Assembly: GCA_963924555.1 (NCBI GenBank)
Contig: OZ004596.1
Coordinates: 5,094,139 to 5,158,138 of the forward strand
Length of the DNA: 64,000 nt
Source: Crambe crambe
Lineage: Eukaryota > Porifera > Demospongiae > Poecilosclerida > Crambeidae
Direction: 5' to 3'
Each line of letters begins with the position of its first letter. Positions within the stretch are counted from its first letter, which is position 1. Shown here in pieces: positions 19,183-31,470 of this stretch. Both the position numbers and the translations under genes were made by a program. Under the pieces are notes generated by a model, which was not told the origin of the DNA, searched no databases, and saw nothing but the letters and a program-made list of their open reading frames with translations.

Positions 19183-21104
19183 CTAATTTTTTGGTATAGG
19201 AGATTTGTTGAGTGTTTCAGCAAATACCAAAACTGCTTGCATCACTTCTTCCCCAGTAGGTATTATCTGTATAAGTAAATTGCAAGTGATTTTACCACAC
19301 CACAGTTATAGTAAATGTTTTCAACCTGTTCTGGGGGGAGAAGGAAGCCATACTGACCAGTATCCCTCAATTCAATGGTGTATCCTGCAGATCTGTACTC
19401 ATTCTCTGCATTAGCATCCTCAGAATAGAACCAGTCACGAGCTGTCCCAGAGGTTGGATAGAGACCGATAGCCTTCTGTGAGACATAGAGAGCTCCACGC
19501 TCTCCAAATATGGCTGCTGACATTTGATCACCGATCTCCTTCATGCGTGCCTCATCAGGAGCATCTTCACTTGTCCATCCTGCAAATGTAAAAGACAGTG
19601 CTATGGATGAGTGTAAGTCATAACCATGATAGTGGCAAGCTATGTGATTTCCGGGGGCAATATAGAATGCAAGCTCAGTTAATTCAGTGACTCACCATAG
19701 GGACGAAGGAGCAGCTGACCATAGGAATGCCAGTCCACAGCTCCCACTATAGGCATGTGACTTCTGCAAATTAATACAAACAGTGCATGCACTCAATTGT
19801 GTGCATGATAGCTGGCCCAACATGCCTGAAATAGTTAATGGAGTTCTGGACTTCTGGCTCTGAAGCTGGACCTGAACCGTGGTATATTTCACTGCAAGGG
19901 TCAGGAGAACTGCCATACTGCAAGATTTTGTATGTCCAGAGAGGAGTGATTGAGAATTTATTATTTATTATAGCTACATTATTACCTCTCCCCATTTGTA
20001 AGGGTAATTGCGGTTCAAATCCACTCCAAAACAATTACTACCTTCAGGAGGAGGTCGTCGATTCTTTCTCCAGAGCCTATCAGTGGACCAAGTGTACTGC
20101 AAATAATATCAAGTGGTGGCCTTCTCGTTTAATTAGGTGAGAATTAACATTATACCTCGTATCCATCAGGATTCATGAAAACAATGAAGATAAATTCAGC
20201 AGAATCTAGAAGCTCTTTTACCTTGAATAGGAGATTAGTTAATAATACAGTTTGAATTTAAAATTTTATCCTTGTTATTAGTCTCGTACCCTTTCATCAG
20301 TATCATAGCCTTCTGTAAGAAAGGAAACAAAGTAGGTACATGTTGCTCCCGATATCCACTCTCCTATATATAGTTATATACATACATTATCATGTGCACA
20401 TGCATAATGATTTTTTTCTCACTCACTGGCATGTATCTGACACTGGAAGTAGATCTTGTTTACTTTGTCTGGATCAGGTGCTGCTGTGATGTGGAAAGCT
20501 GGCATGTCTCTACCTTCTACTGATTTCCCAATGGAAGGGACAAAGGTAGTAAGACTTGGATAGAGTTCTGAGATCGACTTATACCAGTTCACGATGTCAT
20601 TGTATGAATGCTATAAAGTTTATATCAATAATTAAATGCTATTTATATTCTTGAAAACATCTTACATATTCATCGAACCAATCCTCCTCAGTTCTATTGA
20701 GGTTATGCTTTGCCATGCCTTCCTGTGTTCGATTGAGATATCTTTTTTCCATGCTTTGCTCTTCCTCTTTCACCAGGTCCTCCACATTCCCCACCTCCCT
20801 GCACTCTGGGAGGTCCCTTTTCATTTGCTTGAAATGCTTACTGCTCACTCTGAAATCCACAGAACCCTCATCTCCCACATGCCACACATCAACACCATCT
20901 GCCACTAGCAACTGGTGAACAGTGTCTCCATGCAAACCATAGCTGGCAAGGGAGCAATAATATAGTGACTCGATCAACATAAAAGACTAACATCTCTCAC
21001 CATTTTACTAGAACCTCCCCCTGATAAGATACTTTCCTGGTATATTTTGCAAGGCTGACACTTGATAAACAGACTACAAAGAGCAGCTTTACCCTCGAAT
21101 CCAT
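19183..21104 (-). CDS. Secreted M14 metallocarboxypeptidase (A/B type) with Arg at the specificity site
   Basis: Zinc carboxypeptidase made as a secreted proenzyme. About ten exons. The start at 21104 gives the signal peptide [19 protein letters not shown], followed by an M14 propeptide ([14 protein letters not shown]). Catalytic motifs: HAREW (zinc His and Glu), DRLWRKNR (substrate Arg), GVDLNRNYP (Asn-Arg that binds the C-terminal carboxylate), VDWHSYGQ (third zinc ligand) and [13 protein letters not shown] (catalytic Glu). The loop [12 protein letters not shown] holds the catalytic Tyr and puts Arg at the position equivalent to 255 of bovine CPA. This residue sets S1' specificity: Ile in CPA, Asp in CPB, Arg in CPO. 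Acidic C-terminal residues are therefore the predicted substrates. The last exon reads [15 protein letters not shown] to the stop at 19183. Confidence 0.92.
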
Positions 21105-21433
21105 CGTCAATCTTAAACTACGAGATACTCCCACTTGCCGACTGCAAAGAAGGTCAAAGTTCCCTATAGAAAGGTTTTCCAATGGTAAAGGGTCTGGCTA
21201 CGCGAGACTAGATACAGGGAGGGGGCCGGTCCATTATGTATTCTACCAAAAGGTTCTGGAAATAAAAGGAAATCTTAATGGTATCCCTTTAGAATTATTT
21301 CTGTATCTTTTTGTACCGGTCACACACATGTATTTAAATAATAATGGGGATACATCAACACAGAGACAATAATCACATGGCTGCTAAACTAAGAACATTG
21401 TGTATTGTAGGGGTGAAGTTAAGAAGTTCTATC

Positions 21434-24400
21434 CTATTGTGCCATGAGCAGTTTGACATCTTCCACTCGTCTCCTTGTTTCTTGAGCATAGTTTACTGGA
21501 CTCACATTCACACAGTAGCATTTTAAACGTTGCTCATCCTGAGGAAGAGAAGGATGGATTAGTAATATTTAGCGTACAAGGTACCACCATGCATGGTCAA
21601 GGAGACCAGTTTTCAGTAATAACAGAGCTCACATTAAAAACATCCATCTTTGCTCTGATCTTGAAGAGGAATTCTTTGAAGTTTGCCTTCTGGAAGACAC
21701 TGTCAAAACTGGCTTCATCAGTGTCCCTCATCTCCCCGAGCTGTTGGGCATTGACACCTAGAACCTCAGAACCAGTGTCTTGGAAACAGGTCAACCACTG
21801 ACTTCCACTATGGTCAGCTGCATTGATCTAAAGGGACAGTAGGAAGATAATACAGGGATAACCATAATGGACGTAGTGGTAATACCAAGGAAGTGCATTT
21901 CTGGAAGTGGGTTCCTCTTACCGTTAGTATCATTCTGTACTTAAAATTCGGGAAATTTTGGTTACACTTTTCACAAAAGTACTGGTCATTGCCCTCTGTG
22001 ACCTTCTTGTTGCAATCCTGGTTAGGGCAAGCCTTGTACAGACAGTTCTCTTTCCGGACGAAGGCAATAGTTGCCTTGGTGTTGAAGTAATCAGGTTTGT
22101 CACCATGACCGAGATCGAGCTCTTTCACTTGTGAGAAGATAAGGTTAGGGGCATCCATTGCTATAAAAAATAATTAAGGGGAACTAGGTACTTGAAAGAG
22201 TCTCTGTCAGCTAGAAAAGTTGCTTGCCCAAATTCTGCTTATGATTAACCCTACCCATTTCTCCTTCCACGAAAAACCTGTTTGTGCAGACTGTGTATAG
22301 TTGTCCTATACTTACAACCCCCAAAGCTTCGCTGGCCGGATATGGACTGTGCTTGCTCCGTCTTCCCCACACTATCGAACCACCCCCTCAACTTGTGGGC
22401 CTCAGGGATGTCTGGATTCGCAACCATTATGCTGTTCATCACAGTAGATAGAGATCGCCCCCCAAAATCTGAAACTTTGGCCCCCTTGATGGCCACCACA
22501 GGAAATGACGAGCCGTCAAATTCTTCCGCTTCAGCCTCCCAGAGAGTACAAGTGACCACACAGCCCGAACGATCAACCAAGTCCAGCTCACGTTTGTTCA
22601 ACTTTCGGTTGCTTGTCTTGGTAATAATGGTGGTAATTTCAGAAGCATTTTTACAAACACCAATCACATCTGTCATAAGGATGAATAGTAGTAACACACA
22701 TGCAATGATATTTGACCTATGCTGCCTTACCTATTAATGTGTTGGGTTCCACTGACTCAATTTCAGATATAGACTTGAAATTGTACTGGATGGTAGGGAG
22801 AGAAGAGTCACTGGTAGCATCTGTACACTAAGGAAAGAAGAGGAGAGAAAATTCATGTTAGAGAGACTAGAGGTCATGTCAAGTGGGGTCTCCTCACCAG
22901 TTCTACTTGAGTGTCTTCATTGAGTGTGAGTTCGTAGTCATTGTTGGTTGTGTTGTATTGCTTATTGGCTGGCTTGAGTCTCCCCTTGCTGACATAGTAA
23001 ATCTACGAAATTAATGGGCATTTTAAGTCAACATCAAATGGTTACTATTAATTTTGACGACTTCTTTTATACATGAGGTGCCTACATTACACTCACTTTT
23101 CCCATTTCAAACCGAGCCATCATCTGTTCAGCAACTTGGTTGAAAGCACTGGCCCTGATCTCACCCTGCAAACGTAAGTCAAAAATTGAGAACTTTTTTG
23201 ATGAAATTTTAAACTACTCACACTCTCATCCACCAGCTCTACATTGAAGACCTGGCCCTCTCCCCGCGAGTTGCTCCAACGACGAATGGAAGGCTTAGAG
23301 GACACGCGGGCACGGATGGTCCACTTGTTCTGGTAAGGACTGAGGCTGTTGATGGGGAAGACGCCCCTCTGGGAAAGAGATGCACCTCCTCCTCCAGGTG
23401 TGGATGCAGGACCACTTCCTTCAAATCCTGGCCGACTGGGAGGAGGAGCGTTGTAACCACTCCCATTGGTGGTGGCAGGTGGATTATATTTGTTCATTAC
23501 TGAAAAGGGAGAAACAGTCTCATAATTATATGGACACCAGGATGAAGCCATCTTCAATACTCCCGACTAAACTCATAGCATTTTGATTGGGTACAGGGCC
23601 CCAATTCTTAAGGGGCTGATCTAATTCCACACACCTGGTCTGTTCTGCGGGACGCTTAAATTCCTTCCCCCACCATATCCGCCTCCTCCTCCTCCTCCTC
23701 CTCCTGTTGTCACTCCCGCTTGGTTGCCATGCCCACTATTCATCATTGGTCCTCCTTGATTTGAGCCTGGAGCGTCTTTGTCGACTCGAACCAGTTCTAG
23801 GAGAGTGGGATGACCTACAGGACCACCCATAGCACTGCCACTGTTCAGGACGGTCAAGTCAATGATAATAATAATCCTGAAAAAAAGAAAAAGAAGAAGA
23901 AATAAAATATAAATTGGACAACGATGTCAAACCTCACTTTCTTTCATGAATGGTGTTGCACACAAAGCGATTTAGCCTGACCACGCAAAACTTTTCAATC
24001 TCATTGGACTGTATCTTGGAGTTCATCTGAGTGGCTAGCATACCTGACGGACAGAATAATTAGTTCAGGTAAGGAATTTTAATAGAGCACAGGGGAGACA
24101 TCAATGTGTCACATGGCATGCACATGGTTTAAGTATGTACGTACATAAATTATGTAAAATGTATATATGTCATGTTGACCCTTTACCATATAGCACTTAC
24201 ACGGTTGATACTTGTTTCCATCTGACATTTGCAATCTATACCTTTCCTGAGTACCTGATTCAGACTGGATCTTTTTCATGTTCTAAAAGTACACACTAAT
24301 ATCTTACCCAGAACACGTTCATCTATCACCACTCACCAGTACTTGCAGGGTGGGCTGGTCTATAGGTTGTCCCTGGAGAATCGCCTGAGAGCAAGTATTT

Positions 24401-24482
24401 TATCTACTGACTGTTGGGACATAGAAAATTATGATTCACTCACGTTCAAAGCACCAGCAGTCAGTTCAGGTACGTTAGCCAT
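21434..24482 (-). CDS. RPA1: Replication protein A 70 kDa subunit
   Basis: Large subunit of the single-strand DNA-binding complex used in replication, repair and recombination. About 14-16 exons. Order seen: N-terminal OB fold ([30 protein letters not shown]); flexible linker with a Gly10 run (TTGGGGGGGGGG, near 23680); DNA-binding domain A ([36 protein letters not shown]); domain B ([34 protein letters not shown]); domain C with a zinc ribbon (CPNQDC and CEKC, near 21960-22040) and WLTCFQDTG; and the C-terminal trimerisation helix ending DVKLLMAQ. All four OB folds are present. It shares a 129 bp promoter with PES1. Confidence 0.96.
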
Positions 24483-24488
24483 GATCAC

Positions 24489-24529
24489 TTTTTAGGCGAA
24501 AAAAAAAAGAGTGCAAAGTTCCCGCCAAA
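24489..24529 (-). promoter_or_regulatory. E2F-type sites in the RPA1/PES1 promoter
   Basis: TTCCCGCCAAA at 24519-24529 matches the E2F consensus, and TTTTAGGCGAAAA at about 24490-24502 is a weaker half match. Both lie within 50 bp of the RPA1 start codon (24482). RPA1 is an S-phase gene, so E2F control is plausible. Confidence 0.6.
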
Positions 24530-24553
24530 TGCGAGCCACCGTAAGTCTAAGTG

Positions 24554-24571
24554 CACGTGACTTACCACGTG
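24554..24571 (+). promoter_or_regulatory. Two CACGTG E-boxes upstream of PES1
   Basis: CACGTG occurs at 24554-24559 and 24566-24571, 12 bp apart and about 40-58 bp upstream of the PES1 start. CACGTG is the Myc/Max (and MITF/USF) site, and ribosome-biogenesis genes are classic Myc targets. Confidence 0.6.
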
Positions 24572-24611
24572 GACTCAACTGTATTAATTTGCAACTAGCT
24601 AGCAAGCAAGG

Positions 24612-27196
24612 ATGGGGAAACGCAAGAAGAAGGTACTAAACCACTAGATTTAATTTGTAAATCATTGACTCTGATATTTTTATGGTAGGGAGAAAGTGGC
24701 ATGGCCACTAGTTACATATCCAGAAACCAGGCCTTGAAGAAACTCCAACTCTCTCTTCCTGACTTCAGGTACATTACATTAAGGGTACTACTACTCACAA
24801 GGTTCAGGTGTAAAGAATGGCACCAACCTTAGATCAATCATGTAAAACCCTATTGATAGGACTCAAATAAAAGTCCTAACCAACTAAAAGCATGTTTTGA
24901 TTGCCACTGCCATTACATGTGTTCCTTTAGACGTTTGTGTATTCTGAAAGGAATTTACCCTCATGAACCAAAGAACCTGAAGAAAGTCAACAAGGGGAGC
25001 ACAGCTTACAAAACCTACTACTATGCCAAGGACATTGGTTTCCTGGCTCACGAACCCCTCCTGGACAAGTTCAGAGACTTCAAAGTCTTCATGAAGAAAG
25101 TGAAGCGAGCTTACCACAAGGACCAGGGAGCTGAAGTGGAGAAGCTGTATGAAAACAAGCCAATTTACACACTTGATCATATTATCAAAGAACGGTATGG
25201 ATCTTAATTGCCTGGGGTGTGTATGAGTTTGTTCTTCTTGAGCAGGTATCCGACATTTACTGATGCTTTGCGAGATATGGATGATGCACTCTGCATGCTC
25301 TTTTTATTTGCGACTCTGCCTAGGCACAAGAGATTACAGGTGTGAGAGAGAAAGACAGAAAGGAGAGAGAGGTTTGATAATAGTATCGTTTCTTATTTGC
25401 AGACTCAAGTTGTCCACAACTGTAAGAGACTGACAGTGGAGTTTATGCATTACCTCATCGAGTCCAGATCGCTAAGAAAAGTCTTCCTCTCGATCAAAGG
25501 CATCTATTACCAGGCAGAAATCAATGGACAAACTGTGACCTGGATCACGCCATACCAGTTCAGCCAGAGGGTGAGGAAGCTATAAAGGGCCTAAATAATA
25601 TTTACATACTTTGTTTGCTTGTTTGTTTATTTGTTTGTTTGTTTGTTTGTTTACACTAGATGCCAACTGATGTGGATTTCAGAGTAATGATCACATTTGT
25701 TGAATTTTATGCCTCTCTCATGGGCTTCATAAACTTCAAGCTATTCACTTCTCTCAACTTGAAATATCCTCCTCAGGTGAGATTTCTCCATCATCTTTAT
25801 TTTATAGCTTATAACGTTCCTTCTGTAGATTGAAGGGTTATCCCCTCCACCTGAAGCACTGGTCATGCCGTCGCAAGTGGTTGACGAAGACTCTGTGGCC
25901 TCTGACGAGTTGGAGGACCACACTGATGTGAGCACTAGATACAAAACCAGCTTGCATGCCTTCGGGAAGGAGGTTAGATTTTCATGCTGTTTAGGTGCTG
26001 GCGTCACTGGGACAAAGTTTGGTCAGAGTTGTAGCTGAAGGTAATGGAGAAGAAATGATTGGTTAGTAATCTAAGTAGTCTTCACTTTATACAGATGATG
26101 AAGGAAGGACTATTGACACTGATATTCCCATGGATCTTACTGTGAGTACTATATCAGGAATTTTTGTGGATTTTCCCTTTACACAATGATTCATCCTATA
26201 TAGCCAGAAGAGCAAGCTGCACAAGACAAGGCTAGATTAGCGGAAGAAAAGATCTCCAGACTGAAGTCACTTTTTGAGGGCTGCCGATTTTTCCTGTCAA
26301 GGGAAGTTCCCCGTGAATCCCTGACATTTATAATCCGAAGCTTTGGGGGTGTGGCATCATGGGACGAGGATTCTGCCCCCGGTAGCCTCTATCCCGAGGA
26401 AGATCAGAAGATCACCCACCAAGTGGTGGACAGATTGTCCCAAAGTCATCGTTTTCTCTCCAGGTTGACCTTTCTGAAATCTCCATGCAGCTCCTAATTT
26501 ACTATCTGTTGTGTTATTAGGTGCTATGTGCAGCCTCAATGGATCTTTGATTCTGTGAACTGGAGGAAGTTGTTGCCTGTTGACGATTACGTACCTGGTG
26601 CCGTGCTCCCCCCTCATCTCTCCCCCTTTGTGGAAGAGGGGAAAGGTGACTACGTACCTCCTGAAAGAGCAAAGCAAATTCAGGAGGAGGAAGAAGAGGA
26701 GGAGGAGGAGGAACTGGAAGAACAAAGAGAAGAGAAGGAGGAGGTGGAAAAGGAGGCTGAATATTGTAATAAAGGTGAGTTGGAACATTTTATCCACAAG
26801 AGCAGGCCTACCTCACCCCAGTAGTATGCTTGAATCACATCTCCATCTTCCTTCACTGAATTAGAACATCAAGAAACTGATTTGGTTCCTCCAGGATCAA
26901 ATGTAGTACACACCATTGGAACAGTTTTTGAGGGGAACATCCCTTCAGCTCCTACCTTGCAGTCGTCTTCCACAGATATGGCCATTGGTGTATCCGAATC
27001 TCAAACTTCAAAGGAGAAGAGAGAGGAGAGGAAGTTGGCCATTATGATGATGAGCAAGAAGAGAAGGCACCTGTTGAACCAGATCATGAAGTCACGGCGA
27101 AGTAAGAACAAGGAGATCAGGGAACTGAAGAGGAAACGCATAGAATATGACGAAAGTCAACAACTAGACCTTGTCAAACGAGCTAAAGTTTCATAG
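24612..27196 (+). CDS. PES1: Pescadillo homologue, PeBoW ribosome-biogenesis factor
   Basis: Nucleolar protein that with BOP1 and WDR12 processes pre-rRNA for the 60S subunit. About 12 exons. It starts MGKRKKKGESG (exon 1 is 24612 to about 24632). The N-terminal pescadillo domain reads [66 protein letters not shown] and [25 protein letters not shown] domain follows ([48 protein letters not shown]). The tail is acidic (Glu runs near 26690-26760) then basic ([17 protein letters not shown]). Head to head with RPA1. Confidence 0.97.
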
Positions 27197-27637
27197 ATTG
27201 CAGCATCTTTTATAGCTTGACCATATAATTAGTTATAATCCTGACCAGGTGTAACAGACCCCTATATTAGGGAGGTTCTATCAGCGTTATGGTCGTATCA
27301 GAATGCAAGGGCCCCAGGCATATTTTTTGGTTGAAACTTGAGGGTATTACTTCTGACCTTTCAGTTACTATGGTAATCGTCACAGTAATAGGTGCAGGGA
27401 ACTGTGCACTAGAGAAATGGTTGCACAGATTGGGTTGCACCTTAAAGCATATTCCAAGTGACCTCCATCCCATGTAGTGTATTCAAGTGAACACTGCATC
27501 TCATTGTGGTCCTACATTGATTGACTTCTTATAGCTAATAATTATTATAATTATGCATAAAAATTTGATATGATGAATAGAATATAATTTTGTTGGTGGA
27601 CGCTTGTGAGTGAATGCTTTTGGTCAACCCTTTTCAA
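27197..27637. other. Gap between convergent PES1 and AIP
   Basis: 441 bp with no gene seen; it carries the two 3' ends. A motif near 27258-27282 (AGACCCCTATATTAGGGAGG, then TTCTAT) read on the minus strand resembles the GAACCTCC-TAAT-GGG terminal repeats found in the BACURD intron element. No matching second end was found. Confidence 0.5.
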
Positions 27638-28838
27638 TCAAGTGAACATTTTCCCTTTTAGTTTTTCTCTTTCAGCTGCATCTTTTTCCTTTACCCTTTG
27701 AGCCAAACTCCTCAACTCCTTGTTGACTGTTTTTACCAGGGAAGTATCCAACTGAGCAACCCTTCTCAGGTCCTCCTGAGCTTCTTCCACATCCCATCTG
27801 GCAGAGTGGGCCATTCCTCTTCGATAAAGTGCCTTTATATTGTCACTATCAATCTCCAGAACTGAAGTAGTATGTCGAATGACTTCAGCATAGTCCTCCA
27901 GTACCAACTTACACTGGGAGTAATTCAATAAGAAAGGGATTTTTTGCCGAGCAATGATGTACCAACTGTCCGACTGCGGTTTTTCCTTGATGAGCTGCTC
28001 TTCCAAGTAACTCAGAGCTTCAAAGTATTTCTCTGCAGCTTGGGAGAAGTTCCTCTCCATGTAGAGGGTGTTTCCTTGCTCCTTGAGTAGTGGAAGAGCG
28101 GTTTCTTTCTCCTTGTCAGTCATGGCCCAGTGTTCCTGCTTGTACTGGCCAGGTTGTTCCACTTTGATCAGCTCAATCTCAAAACAGAGTGGCGACCTCT
28201 CCTCCATGATTCTGTCCAAGTCGGCATGTCCAGTACCTTGCATGGCAGCAAATCCACAATGGTGATCTCGATGGGGTACATTCTTTCCGGCTTTTTCTAG
28301 GGCTATATCTCTGAGTGCCTTGGATACCCTTGGATATTCCAAAATTCTCTGAAAAAGTAATAATTTTTCCCTACTAAAAAATTAAATATCACAATAAAAT
28401 GTCTCTTACCCTGAATGGGCAGACAAATCTTGCCACCTCATCCAGATGCATGGTCCTGACCATCTCATCCCAAATGTCAAGCTTGAACTCTCGCCCAATC
28501 AGGAGTTCGAAAGGACCTATTCCCATGGTTCTGCTGTCATCTATCACATCACCTGGCTCTGGATTGATGATATGGGAATCTTCATCAAGCTTAGGTTTGA
28601 AAGTCCGAAAGTGGAACATAACCTGTTAGTAAACTGTATGATAACTTTATGCCCAGAAGTATTTAGTCTCTGGAAGAAATGTTAGTGCAGTATGTTTGAC
28701 AGCTGCTTTAGTAAGAACTGAAATCTATAACGTAACAGTAGACAGACATTACAACTGTACCTTGGTATTCTTTTCAAATTTCGGGATTTCCTTTCTCCCT
28801 GGATGTAGCAACTCCTTCTTGAAGGTCTCGCCACTCAT
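27638..28838 (-). CDS. AIP: Aryl hydrocarbon receptor-interacting protein type FKBP-TPR co-chaperone
   Basis: Hsp90 co-chaperone with an FKBP-like domain and TPR repeats. Three exons: about 28761-28838 (MSGETFKKELLHPGRKEIPKF), about 28408-28621 and about 27638-28350. The FKBP-like part reads VMFHFRTFKPK, IGREFKLDIWDEMVRTMHLDEVARF and CPLCFEIELIKV-type sequence. Three TPR motifs follow (LKEQGNTLYMERNFSQAAEKY, FLLNYSQCKLVLEDYAEVI, IKALYRRGMAHSARWDVEEA), then a helical tail KELRSLAQRVKEKDAAERE. The layout matches AIP/XAP2 rather than canonical FKBPs; AIPL1 is a later vertebrate paralogue. Start codons of AIP and TBL2 are 76 bp apart. Confidence 0.92.
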
Positions 28839-28914
28839 CTTTTATTGACAGCGCCAACAGTTACACACATTATGAAGTTTTATTCTAATTGATGCCCAGT
28901 CCACGTGTCTACTG

Positions 28915-31290
28915 ATGGATTTTGAGGCGATTGTTGGCAGTACTGTGGGAAAGATCCCTGGAGGAGTGTATGCTGTGTTGGCTGCGTTTATTGTGGGGCT
29001 AGTAGGTATTATAACGTTGTGCATTGCAATTGGCTCTGGAAGTGGCTCTAAATCTTCCCAAAATGAGCTGAGAAAGAAGTCTACTTCAGAGGAGGATGAT
29101 GAAGTTGTTGAAACTAAAGGAAAGCAGCAACCTAGAAATAAAGGGTTGAAATTCAAGCAGCAGACTTCAAAGAAAGTGACCCTGCCTCCACACCCTCTTC
29201 TGGCAGCTGAGTTCAAAGGTCACACAGGAACAGTGCTATCACTGGATTTTGATTGTAATGGGAAGTATCTTGCATCCTGTTCAGATGGTAAGTCTGTCCA
29301 CAGCCATATGATCCATTTACTGGGCCTTGATTATATCGTGTAGATCGCTCAGTGCGGTTATGGCATATGAAGACAGTGCAGGATAAAGACCACAAGTAAG
29401 TGCTCTGTTAGTATCCCAAAATGTGGTGAATACCCCAACCCTAACAGAGAGGGCTGATGGAGTGAACTGTTTACCAATCTAAGCTAATGCTCCTTGTGTT
29501 GTGTTATGTCTGGGTACATTTCATGATGTCAATAATTGTCATTTTCACCTCGTGAACTTATTTAGGTACACCAGGAAGAATGTGGAGTTGGATCATGCAA
29601 CACACATTAAGTTCAGTCCTGATGGAACGTATGTTGTTGTTTTTTGCTTTCCAAGAACAAAACGATTAATTTCATTGGCTCCTAAATTAGTGCTGTGGTG
29701 GTTACACTTGCTGTGTCAAATACTATCCAAGTGTATCGCATTCAGAAACCACATAAGGGGGCTAGTATGAGCCTCTCGGATACTGTGATTGAATTCCCAA
29801 AGGTAAGAATATTGAGCAAGTGAAAGACTGAAAAATTATGACAACAATCTTCAGCTTTCCTCTACAGATGTCCTATCCCTGGGCATTGCGTCAACTGGAA
29901 AGTTCATCATGACATACGGCACGGACAGCTTCACAGTGTGGACACTGAAAGGAGAGGAACTTGCTACTGTTGCCACCATCCAGAGTCCCAACACCTGTGC
30001 TGCAGTCTCCCCATGTGGGAAATTCATAGCTTGTGCAGGTGTGCGATCTAGCTCCACTTTCAGAGTTTTTTTCCCTCCCAAATCTGCTTTCATTTTCCTG
30101 TGACCACATTCAGGATTCACTAGTGATGTGAAGTTGTGGGAAGTTGAGTTTTCCAAGAGTGGAGAATATCAAAAGGTAGTTTTTTATTAAAAAAATACTG
30201 CAAATGTCTGCCATTATTATGTTTGTTGGTACTGCCTGGTCCATGTAGGTATCAAAGGCAATGGATTTGAAAGGTCATCATGCTTCTGTTCTTGCTGTCA
30301 GCTTCTCTGGGGACTCTCACAGGTGGTCTGCCAAACAGTATGCATATCTCTGTTGTTAAATGGTTGTATTTGCCTATGCATAGAATGGCAACAGCTTCTA
30401 AAGATGGTACTTGGAAGTATTGGGATATTGATGGTAAGGATTATCTAATTTCATTGCACCCTAATGTTAGACCATGATTTTGAATACCCTAATGTGTGAC
30501 CATAATTACAGAGTCTCCCCTAGCTGTACAAACAGAGTGCGTAAGTATATTCATGAGAATATAATTCAATTAGTGCCATAGGCCCAGCCCACTTTCTTTG
30601 AAGTTCTATATCCAAACAGGGTGGCCCGCCCTGCATTTAGTATACTGGGAGAAACACTGTCATTATGATCATAAGGGGAGTGATGTGATGATGTGCTTTT
30701 TTGATGCAGTTCAGTACCGGCTGAATGAGGATCCTAAACTACTCACAACTGGTAAAATCCCGAGAGTGCAAGGCGACATGTGTATCTCCCTGGCACCAGA
30801 TTCGAGAGTGGTGGCTGTGTCTGTGAATTCCTCCATCTACATCTATTCAACAGCTTCAGGAGACCTTTCTGAGACACTGGATAGTGTCCACAAAGGTAAA
30901 TTTTTATTACTGTCATGATAGAACTTTTATTGAATCTCTGCTGTTCTATTATCAGGTGTGATTAGTGACCTTTGCTGGGAGCCTTCTTCCTTGTACTTGG
31001 CTTCTGCTGGTGGGGAGGATCGTCATGTGCGGCTATGGCACAATGTTCCTGGGATGAAGCAGCTGATTATTGACCTTGAAGCCAAGCTCCCAAAGGCATC
31101 TTCTGAACCTCTCAAGGTTTGCTTTTGTAGTGAATTGTACTGGAATATTATTAATTTTTTTCTTGTAGAGACGTATTCAGGAACAGATGAAAGAAACCAG
31201 GTAATGGTAATTCTATTTCATATTTAAATATTCACCTAATCTTCCTTGCATGACAGGCATCGCCTGAAGTTGCTTGGACAGGAGGCTTAA
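28915..31290 (+). CDS. TBL2: Transducin beta-like protein 2
   Basis: ER-membrane WD40 protein; vertebrate TBL2 interacts with PERK in the stress response. About ten short exons. The N-terminus has one membrane segment (VYAVLAAFIVGLVGIITLCIA), then a charged linker. WD repeats follow: FKGHTGTVLSLDFDCNGKYLA, VRLWHMK, ATHIKFSPDG, LGIASTGKFIMTYGTDSFTVW, CAAVSPCGKFIACAG, VKLWEV, LKGHHASVLAVSFSG, MATASKDGTWKYWDID, MCISLAPDSRVVAVS and YLASAGGEDRHVRLWH. It ends in a basic helix RHRLKLLGQEA with the stop at 31290. An intron near 30571-30665 holds the second copy of a dispersed repeat. Confidence 0.93.
30571..30665. repeat. Dispersed repeat, copy 2 (partner at 490-570)
   Basis: Shares blocks such as GCCATAGGCCCAGCCCACTT, ATCCAAACAGGGTGGCCC and TATACTGG with 490-570 in the same orientation. 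It lies in a TBL2 intron. Confidence 0.7.
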
Positions 31291-31470
31291 AAGGACAGGA
31301 ATAGTCATTTATAACACTTTTTATCATTTCTATTTAAGCGGAAAAAAATTTGTTTACATGCTCGCTAAAAATAGATTATGAAGCTCAACCCACTGTTCTA
31401 AAAATAACTTGGGTTACGTTCTCGTTTATAAGGTGGAGGTGAAAGTTTACCGACTTTGCTTCGATCTTCG

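Noticed and set aside
24483-24611. tRNA or other structured RNA genes in the short promoters
   Set aside because: No A/B-box pairs or cloverleaf pattern seen by eye here or elsewhere in the window; a dedicated scan was not possible.
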